Assembly (NCBI RefSeq): GCF_003255815.1
Contig: NC_037669.1
Location: 118,131,195 to 118,195,194, forward strand
From: Theropithecus gelada
Taxonomy: Eukaryota; Chordata; Mammalia; Primates; Cercopithecidae
Reading direction: 5' to 3'
DNA: 64,000 bases
A program made the translations under genes and the position numbers. Position 1 is the first letter of the stretch, and the number at the start of each line of letters is the position of its first letter. The notes beneath the pieces were generated by a model. It searched no databases and was not told where the DNA came from. It saw nothing but the letters and a program-made list of their open reading frames with translations. Shown here piece by piece: positions 57,060 to 64,000 of this stretch.

Positions 57060-57430
57060 GTATGTGTGTGCCTCTGTGCATGTGTAAATATATATGTAAT
57101 AAGTATGTGTGTGCCTGTGTGCGTGTGTATATATGCTACGTATATACACCTGATATGTGCATGTGTAAATATATATGTAACAAGTATGTGTGTACCTGTG
57201 TATGTGTATATGCTATGTATATATACCTGATATGCTCATCTGTAAATATATCTGTAATAAGTATGTGCCTGTGTGCATGTGTGTATATATATGCTATGTA
57301 TATACACCTGATATGTGCATGTGTAAATATATATGTAACAAGTATGTGTCTGCGTGTGTGTATGTGTATCTATACATGCTACATTTATATACATCTGATA
57401 TGTGCATGTGTAAATATATATACACCTATA
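57060..57430. repeat. ~80-bp minisatellite
   Basis: About five copies of a TG/TA-rich unit. Marker gtaaatatat recurs at 57083, 57164, 57242, 57322 and 57408, a spacing of 78-86 bp. Confidence 0.9.
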
Positions 57431-57640
57431 TATACACCTGCTACGTGTATATATAGGTGTATTACGTAGTGTATATATACTATATATGCTATATATATAC
57501 ACTATATATGCTATATATAGCATATATAGTATATACAGTGTATATACGTATATAGGTGTGTATATATAGGTGTATACACATGTAGCAGGTGTATATACAG
57601 GTAGCATATATATGTGTGTGTGTGTATATGTGTGTGTAGC
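57431..57640. repeat. AT-rich palindromic tract
   Basis: Alternating TA/TG sequence with an exact palindrome tatatgctatatatagcata inside a longer near-palindrome (about 57502-57545). Likely to form a cruciform. Confidence 0.85.
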
Positions 57641-59298
57641 AGGGGTTTTGTGTTAGAACCAAGAGCCTGGAACTGGCACAATGAAAATATTTTACCCAAA
57701 AGGTATGCTAAGTAAAAGTCCCAAGTTTCACACATTTTTGAGGATCAAAGTGAAAAACTCAAAGTGAATTATTAGGGAATCATATCTACTTCTTCCTAAA
57801 CCCTCCATCTGATTGTGTTCTAAAATTTAATAAATACTAACTGATCTTTCCATCTCCATAAAATTCTGTGAGATAACAAAATCCTACGTTCTGGTTTCTG
57901 AAGGATGGTGTTCTGCAAATGTAAAAGTTTCCCTTAACCTCCAAAAAATAGTTGGGTCAATCCAGCTACCACAAGTGTGAAATTGAGAAGCTGCTTGCTA
58001 AGATTCAATTTAATATTGTCACATCTGAGAGCTGCTTGTCTGATCATGTTGCCACTGGATAAAGTAAGCCTTACTACAAAGGATAAAAGAATTATTATTT
58101 CAATATCCAGTCATAGTTCATCATCGAACTCTGAGTAAAATGGAGAAAAGAGACGTTTTATCTTATATGACTCTATGCATTTCTCTGGGAAGTCATTTAT
58201 CTGGTTACTATCTAGGAGAGCAAAGATAAGGGGAAAAATCTTCCATTATTCTTGACTATAATTTTACATATGAAATTTTAATAACATAGGTTTTTGGTTA
58301 TTTCTTTTAAGAGCCTTCAATATGAGAAAATGAAATATTACAAACTTGTTTTATAAAATATATTTGTGAACCATAAAACCCCATATAAAACGGAAATTAT
58401 TATCACCATTAACTACTGAGGCTTCTAATCTTATTCTCTAATGGTTAAAAAATGACTAGAATTTAAAATTACTGCCAATATATGGGGGGGATTTTATAAA
58501 AATAGCTGTATTCATTTGCATGTTAAGCAAGAGTGTGATTTCTGATGTCCATGAGAGTCACTTGCTGCTTTAAGATCTGCTCTGCTGCCGACTCTACATG
58601 TGTAGCTTTGAGAGGTCCTTTAGCCCCTCCAGCTTTCCTCATAGGCAGGATGTGGCTATTGTACTTGGTGATATCCCAAACATGCTTCCGATCCCAACAT
58701 TCCACGGTTCTGTGATATTTCTACCTTATTACAAAAGACATTCACTTTAAAAGTATAAACACTGTAGTAACTTTTCTCTTTCATCGTTTTCAATAAAAGT
58801 GAAACGGAAGTAAACTGACAAGTTTAGGAGGCTTTCAGAGCATAAAGGAGAAAGGCTGACAGCTCTTGAGAACCTCTTTGCTTTCAGCTGAGAGCAAGTA
58901 GAGAATGCTTGGTCTCTGGCCCTGAATGTCATAATATTACGTTCAGAATCATTGAAATGTCTGACAACACTGTTGATTAAAAATGAGAATCATTAGGCTA
59001 TGTCTGCCATTATAGGATGAAGGGTAGTTTGAATAGTATGGAAAAAACTATCCCAAAAGGATGATTTGTCTTAGACAATATTAACAAAATTTCAAATTAT
59101 AATATGTATAGTAATTTGCAGTAATTCACTTTTCTTTTTTATATATATATTTAGCTTCATCTTAAAAGTTCCCCTTCATTGGTAATGCTTTGAAAAATGC
59201 TGGATTTAGAATTATGAAGGGACTATCAACTAATATTATGGATGATATTATTTAGAAACCATTCTGTGTGCTACACAACTCCTTCGAAAATGATACGA
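57641..59298. other. Insert interior, nothing recognised
   Basis: AT-rich sequence with no gene or clear repeat. Confidence 0.5.
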
Positions 59299-59577
59299 GC
59301 TGGGCACGGTGGCTCACACCTGTAATCCCAGCCCTCTAGGAGGCCAAGGCAGGTGGATCACCCAAGGTCAGGAGTTTGAGACTAGCCTGACCAAGATGGT
59401 GAAACCCCGTGTGTACTAAAAATACAAAAATTAGCTGGGTGTGGTGGTAAGTGCCTGTAATCCCAGCTACTCAGGAGACTGAAACAGGAGAATCACTTGA
59501 ACCCAGGAGGTGGAAGTTGCAGTGAGCCGAGATCGTGCCACTGTACTCCAGGCTGGGCAACTCCATCTCAAAAAATA
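59299..59577 (+). repeat. Alu within the inserted segment
   Basis: Starts gctgggcacggtggctc; the end of the right arm is shortened (ggctgggcaactccatctc). Confidence 0.9.
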
Positions 59578-60361
59578 ATAATAATTAAAAAATTAAAATA
59601 AAACAATAACCACTGAAATGGCTATTATTCATCTTTCCAAATCTGTGATACCTGGAAGTTCTGCATGACCTTTAGGAAAGCTACATCCACAAAACGTTCC
59701 TTCTAGTTTCCTGATAAGTTTTAGAAGAAATATTACCATTCTGAGCTAAAATAGTTCTACTTCCTTAGGGAAAATTCCTACTATAACATGAAATAGGCAA
59801 ATACAATTATTCTTTAAAAAACTCAGCCATAGCATCTTAGAGATTAAATGAATAACCCTTAGAAGTTCACATAATATTTTTTTCCACTGCTTCCTAGGCA
59901 GACCTCATTTAATGTAGCTGGCATGTTGCCCTGCAGACTTTACTGAACTGCTAGTACAGAAGTCACTATGTTTTTAGCAAGCCCATTCATTTTTGTAAAG
60001 CTCCATCATTGCATTTTTCATTATACTGACCTAATACCTAGCTATCTTTAGCTTCCTCACACTCTGCTTTCTGGAGTGAAAATATATATGTCTGTGCGTT
60101 CTCTATATCTACCTAGTATCAATTAGTTTCATGTTTTCCTGCATGTAACAGAAAACTCATTAACAGTGGACTTCTCCAAATACTTCTCTAAATATTTTTC
60201 TCACAAAACGAGAAGTCGAATGAAGCGTTGGTGTCAATTCAGTGTCTCAAAGATATTAGACCCAAGGCCTCTGTCTTTTCCTCGTGGTTGCTGATGAAGG
60301 CTGAAGCTATAGCCATCATTGTAATATTCCACTTGGAGAGAGAAGAAAGTACTCTTTTGTA

Positions 60362-60553
60362 TACTAAAAATAACAAAAATTAGCTGGGTGTGGTGGCACG
60401 CACCTGTAGTCCTGACTACTTAGGAGGCTGAGGCAGGAGAATCGCTTGAACCTGGGAGGCGGAGATTGCGGTGAGCCGAGATCACGCCAGTGCACTCCAG
60501 CCTGGGCAACAGAGCTAGACTGTGTCTTAAAAAAAAAAAAAAAAAAAAAAAAA
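60362..60553 (+). repeat. Split Alu, 3' part
   Basis: From tactaaaaataacaaaaatt to a 24-A tail. The target duplication aagcttcct (56452) / aggcttcct (60553) joins it with the 5' part at 56461. Confidence 0.88.
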
Positions 60554-61250
60554 GGCTTCCTTTTACATTCGTTTCCTGAGCTATTGGGGTTCCAGTTAAG
60601 GTTATTTACTGAAACTGCTTCCCTCCCTATTGGGAATGGTGTTTCTGCTATTTTTTTGCTTTCCTTACCTGCTTTCTTCCCTTTTGGTATATTATAGGAG
60701 ATATATTGCTCGTCTCTGAAATTATGTGCTGCTTGCAGAGCTACCTGCTTTTCAGCTGCAGTGAGGGTCTGGTTTAGGAGCAGAATAACATCCCTGCATG
60801 TGAGGTGAAATACCTGAGTTAAATTTTGGAAAACTTCTATTTACCTATCAGGGTCATCAGAACATTGGCCTACGTCATCTTTTATTTGCCTAAGGTTTTG
60901 TCATGAGCAGGGAACTTGAAGGGACCCCAAATAAGGGGGATCCTCAGATGGTTCCCCTGGAAGTTGCTTCTTTAACTTTTGGGGAACTATTTTCCCTGGG
61001 ACTGCCCAATATGATTGCTAAAAGAGCTGGGTTGATCTTACAACGTTTGGCAAAGGTTTAGTAAAAATGCCATGCCCTTGTATAAAAGAAAATGAATTGC
61101 TTTTCCCTTTAAAGTCCTTAGGTTAAGGAAATGTTCCATTGCTGTCGAGTGCACTCCAGAGGGATGCAAGCTGAAGAAAATCTGATACCCATCTAGAAAA
61201 AGAAGTGAGAATAAAAGCATCCTCTTAGTCTTCCTTTCTATGTGACCTAG
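60554..61250 (-). pseudogene. ERV1 gag, upstream part
   Basis: Broken minus-strand gag. It is recognisably related to the gag at 1000-1480: both share a segment seen on the + strand as gtctggtttaggagcagaataacat here and gtctgatctagcagtaacattat there. No open frame of useful length remains. Confidence 0.5.
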
Positions 61251-62240
61251 GGTGGAGGAGAAGACAGGGAGTGTTCAACTGTTTTCCCTCCCTGGCTCCT
61301 GGGTTCTGGCATCAAGTTAAATATGCCACCCATGGTTGAAGACATGGTCCTCCAAGCCATAGAACCAGATGAACTAAGTGATGGGACTAACCATGTTTTA
61401 CCTGCACAACCTTAGGTCATCCGCCTTCTGTGATTTCCCTTTGACTTCCTAAACCTGTGTGATCTGCCTGGCTCCCCAAAAAAGTCTCTCTGGAGACTCC
61501 CACAGTCTCCAGAGAGACTGTGTTGTCTTTGAGCCCCCGTCTTTAATGGAGCAATGTGCTAGATTGCCTGCTATTTTGCCCCATGCTAAAACATTTACCC
61601 CTAGAAAACTGGTTCTGGTTAACTTCCGTACTTAAAATCCCCTTACTGATTAAGTACTGTCTTAATTGGAGACAGAGTAGGTACCTTAAAAAAACACAGG
61701 AACCGAATGGCCATTTTCCTTGCTGATGGGACAGTATTGAGACAAAAATTTGGCTACAGAAGACATCTTACTCTTAACTGTTGAAAAGAGAGCTCTCCTG
61801 TTTGTAGAAGTAGCCTAGAGCCTGATTTTTAGTGGTGTGAAAGGAGACTGCAGTGTACAGCAAAGGACCAGCAATGTGTCTTATGAAGAGGATTTCTATT
61901 TCCACTAGGTGGCGATGTTGGCTTAGAAATATCATGGGCTACCCAGAGCCTTACTAGAGAGTAATCTCACTGTTGGAGATGGAAAAGGGGAACTCTGTTC
62001 CTAAAAGGTTGAAATGGCATTTTTCTGAGCTATATCCCGGGTCTACAGCATTTCCTGATCTTACCTAACAGGATTACTTCCCTAGGCTGTAAAAATTCTC
62101 ACACATTCAACACACAGAGAGTAAGAGACCGCAGACAGAGAAAGCAGGAAAGAAGGAAGGTTTTGCAACAGGATACCTTGAGATTAAAGGACAGATTTGA
62201 GGTTGAGATTCGCTCCATAGTCACCGCTCCAATGAATGAA
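61251..62240 (-). other. ERV1 leader region
   Basis: About 1 kb between the primer site and gag. It should hold the packaging signal. A strong hairpin lies at 61483-61519. Confidence 0.5.
61483..61519. repeat. Perfect 16-bp hairpin in ERV leader
   Basis: Arms 61483-61498 (agtctctctggagact) and 61504-61519 are exact reverse complements around the 5-nt loop cccac. Confidence 0.95.
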
Positions 62241-62258
62241 TTTCTGGCCAATGCACCA
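62241..62258 (-). promoter_or_regulatory. ERV1 primer-binding site, tRNA-Gly
   Basis: The minus strand reads TGGTGCATTGGCCAGAAA, matching the 3' end of glycine tRNA (from memory) at 16 of 18 positions. It begins 3 nt inside the LTR end. Confidence 0.8.
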
Positions 62259-62261
62259 AAA

Positions 62262-62797
62262 TGATACGGCTCTGATGACTGGAGGAAAACCAGGGTCCTT
62301 GGTCTCGCGCCAGTTTAGATAAAATGACACAGACACACATGGAGTGGTTTTAAGGAGTGGAGAGTTTATTAGGCAAGAAGAAAGAAGAAGAAAGGAAGAA
62401 AAAAACAGCTCCCCCATACAGAGACAAAGGGAGGGGGGATTAGAAAAAAGAGAAACTCAGCATGTGGTGGAAAAGTGGTTGCTTATATTGGGATGCTGGA
62501 GGAGGCAGTGTCTGCTTTGCATTGGGCCCAGGGGATTGGTTTGACCAGGTGTGTCATTTATGTAGCCTGTAAAACACCTGGTCCTCCTACCTTAGCCCTT
62601 TAATATGCAAATGTAGGTTTCCATGATGTTCTGAACACATGGTGTTATCAGGAGGTGGCCATGACACTTGGCACACACCGTGACAAGAAGAAGGCAGGAG
62701 TCACCATATTGGGTGGACAATTTCTAATAGCCAGTATTTGTGTATCAAAGCTTGCCAGACTGGCTCTTCAAGTTGTTTTTCTGTTAGAAAAGAAATG
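62262..62797 (-). repeat. 5' LTR of the ERV1 provirus, cut by L1
   Basis: Aligns with 52032-52659. It has a TATA-like element (seen on + as gcttatattggg near 62481) and AATAAA (gtttattaggc near 62364). U3 is interrupted at gaaatggttcag by the L1 start. Confidence 0.85.
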
Positions 62798-62798
62798 G

Positions 62799-64000
62799 TT
62801 CAGGTTCCAAGATGGCCGAATAGGAACAGCTCCAGTCTATGGCTCCCAGTGTGAATGACGCCGAAAACGGATGATTTCTGCATTTCCAACTAAAGTACCA
62901 GGTTCATCTCACTGGGACTTGTTGGACAGTGGGTACAGGACAGTGGGTGCAGCCCACAGAGTGTGAGCTGAAGCAGGGCGAGGCATCGTCTCACCTGGGA
63001 AGCACAAGGGGTCAGGGAATTCTGTTTCCTAGACAAGGGAAGCCATGACAGATGGTACCTGGAAAACTGGGACACTCTTGCCCTAATACTGCGCTTTTCC
63101 AATGGTCTTAGCAAACAGCACACCAGGAGATTATATCCTGCACCTCAGATGGTCCCACGCCCACGGAGCCTTGCTCACTGTTAGCACAGCAGTCCCAGTT
63201 CGAACTGCGAGGCAGCAGCGAGGCTGGGGGAGGGGCGTCCGCCGTTGCTGAGGCTTGACTAAGTAAACAAAGCATCTGGGAAGTTCGAACTGGGTGGAGC
63301 CCACCACAGCTCAACGAGGCCTGCCTGCCCCTGTAGATTACACCTCTGGGGGCAGGGCATAGCCGAACAAAAGGCAGCAGAAACTTCTGCAGACTTAAAC
63401 GTCCCTTTCTGACAGCTTTGAAGAGAGTAGTGGTTCTCCCAGCACAGAGTTTGAGATCTGAGAATGGACAGACTGCCTCCTCAAGTGGGTCCCTGACCCC
63501 CGAGTAGCATAACTGGGAGACACCTCCCAGTAGGGGCCGACTGACACCTCATCCAGTCAGTGCCCCTCTGAGATGAAGCTTCCAGAGGAAGGATCAGGCA
63601 GCAACATTTGCTGTTCTGCAATCTTTGCTGTTCTGCAATCTTTGTTGTTCTGCAGCCTCCACTGGTGATACCCAGGCGAACAGGGTCTGGAGTGGACCTC
63701 CAGCAAACTCCAACAGACCTGCAGCTGAGGTTCCTGACTGTTAGGAGGAAAACTAACACACAGAAAGGAATAGCATCAACAACAACAAAAAGGACATCCA
63801 CACAAAAACCCCATCTGTAGGTCACCATCATTAAAGACCAAAGGTAGATAAAACTACAAAGATGGGGAGAAACCAGAGCAGAAAAGCTGAAAATTCTAAA
63901 AATCAGAGTGCTTCATCTCCTCCAAAGGATTGCAGCTCCTCGCCAGCAACAGAACAAAGTTGGATGGAGAATGACTTTGATGAGTTGAGAGAAGAAGGCT
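62799..64000 (+). mobile_element. L1 (L1PA type), 5' UTR and ORF1 start
   Basis: Begins ttccaagatggccgaatagg, at or within a few bases of the L1 5' terminus, so the copy was not 5'-truncated. The 5' UTR runs about 1.06 kb to the ORF1 ATG at 63862. It carries a YY1-type motif (aagatggcc) at the start. It also keeps the segment 63571-63709 (agatgaagcttccagagg onward) that I recall being lost in the youngest L1PA lineages. The element is sense to NCEH1 and continues past the window. Confidence 0.92.
63862..64000 (+). CDS. L1 ORF1 N-terminus (partial)
   Basis: 46 codons are open to the window edge, starting MGRNQSRKAENSKNQ and including the Ser/Pro-rich part and WMENDFDELREEG. ORF1p is the trimeric RNA-binding chaperone of L1 retrotransposition. 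Only its disordered N-terminus is visible; the coiled coil, RRM and C-terminal domain lie outside. Whether the frame stays open cannot be judged here. Confidence 0.85.
   Translation, partial: MGRNQSRKAENSKNQSASSPPKDCSSSPATEQSWMENDFDELREEG

Larger units (their letters stand above)
56568..60361. other. 3.8-kb segment inserted into an Alu
   Basis: Non-Alu, non-ERV sequence that separates the two halves of one Alu. It contains a minisatellite, an AT palindrome and a complete Alu of its own at 59299. 56700-57050 (gaatttgctctgggtgaatc, tataaacactgtacacttag) looks like a dispersed repeat I cannot name. No coding gene recognised in 57640-60361. Confidence 0.75.
52032..62797 (-). mobile_element. ERV1 provirus with tRNA-Gly-type primer site
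   Basis: Minus-strand provirus with its 3' LTR at 52032 and 5' LTR at 62262. Between them, in reading order, lie the primer site, a leader, broken gag, nucleocapsid, protease, RNase H and integrase remnants, a long env-position stretch without clear coding, and a polypurine tract. Alus sit at 53529, 54399 and 56461/60362 and an L1 scrap at 53375. A 3.8-kb foreign segment (56567-60361) has been inserted into the last Alu. The reverse transcriptase core is deleted. The upstream LTR is cut by an L1 at the right. Confidence 0.8.
12148..64000 (+). other. NCEH1: NCEH1 intron 1 (open at right edge)
   Basis: From the donor to the window end I find no exon resembling the next part of NCEH1, so intron 1 spans at least 51.8 kb. 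It is dense in Alus and holds three ERV loci and the start of an L1. The two large proviruses lie antisense to the host gene, the usual tolerated orientation. The L1 at the right end is in sense. Confidence 0.75.

Noticed and set aside
57060..57430. CRISPR-like regular repeats
   Set aside because: Units are contiguous low-complexity minisatellite in a primate intron, without unique spacers.
57062..57469. 135-codon open stretch rich in Cys, Tyr and Ile
   Set aside because: It is translated minisatellite (TG/TA units). The repeated peptide comes from the 80-bp unit and not from a protein.
62241..62258. tRNA-Gly gene
   Set aside because: Only the 18-nt primer complement is present, with no tRNA body around it.
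12148..64000. NCEH1 exon 2
   Set aside because: I looked by eye for sequence that would continue the protein after codon 46 and saw none. A short exon could escape a manual reading.

Overview
This is primate nuclear DNA. Three things show it: dozens of dimeric Alu SINEs, primate L1 sequence, and several endogenous retroviruses (ERVs) of simian type. The only protein-coding host exon I recognise is the first coding exon of NCEH1 (neutral cholesterol ester hydrolase 1), on the + strand at about 11.9-12.15 kb inside a CpG-rich promoter. The Alu at 48563 lacks 12 bp of the left arm and has other changes that I associate with Old World monkey Alu lineages. The NCEH1 N-terminus also seems to differ slightly from my memory of the human one. 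An Old World monkey is therefore the best guess (inference).

Layout. 1-4411: decayed ERV sequence, nearly all on the minus strand. It joins a betaretrovirus-like LTR and gag start to gammaretrovirus-like pol, then gag, protease and RNase H pieces. 4412-11700: intergenic, with Alus, old L2 and MIR pieces and a CA repeat. 11700-12300: the NCEH1 promoter and exon 1. From 12148 to the window end is NCEH1 intron 1; I did not find exon 2. The intron holds about thirty Alus, MIR and L2 fossils, a solo LTR5-like element (17.6-18.3 kb), a deleted HML-type betaretroviral provirus with both target-site repeats (42.8-47.7 kb), an ERV1 provirus with a tRNA-Gly-type primer site (52.0-62.8 kb), a third LTR fragment of that same family (48.9-49.3 kb), and a nearly full-length L1 5' end inserted in the upstream ERV1 LTR (62.8 kb to the edge).

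The less ordinary signals are rearrangement scars rather than genes. They are a 78-bp plus 36-bp inverted templated insertion at 26.6 kb copied from two sites 0.7-1.8 kb away; a 330-bp local duplication (19.0/21.0 kb); a 3.8-kb insertion that splits an Alu already sitting in the ERV1 gag; a 79-bp tandem duplication just inside intron 1; stacked insertions at shared target sites (38.6-39.3 and 53.4-53.8 kb); and an 80-bp minisatellite ending in an AT palindrome (57.1-57.6 kb).

All retroviral reading frames are broken. Family names for LTRs are recognition from memory, with no database search behind them. Repeat ends are good to roughly 5-10 bp unless a target-site duplication fixes them.
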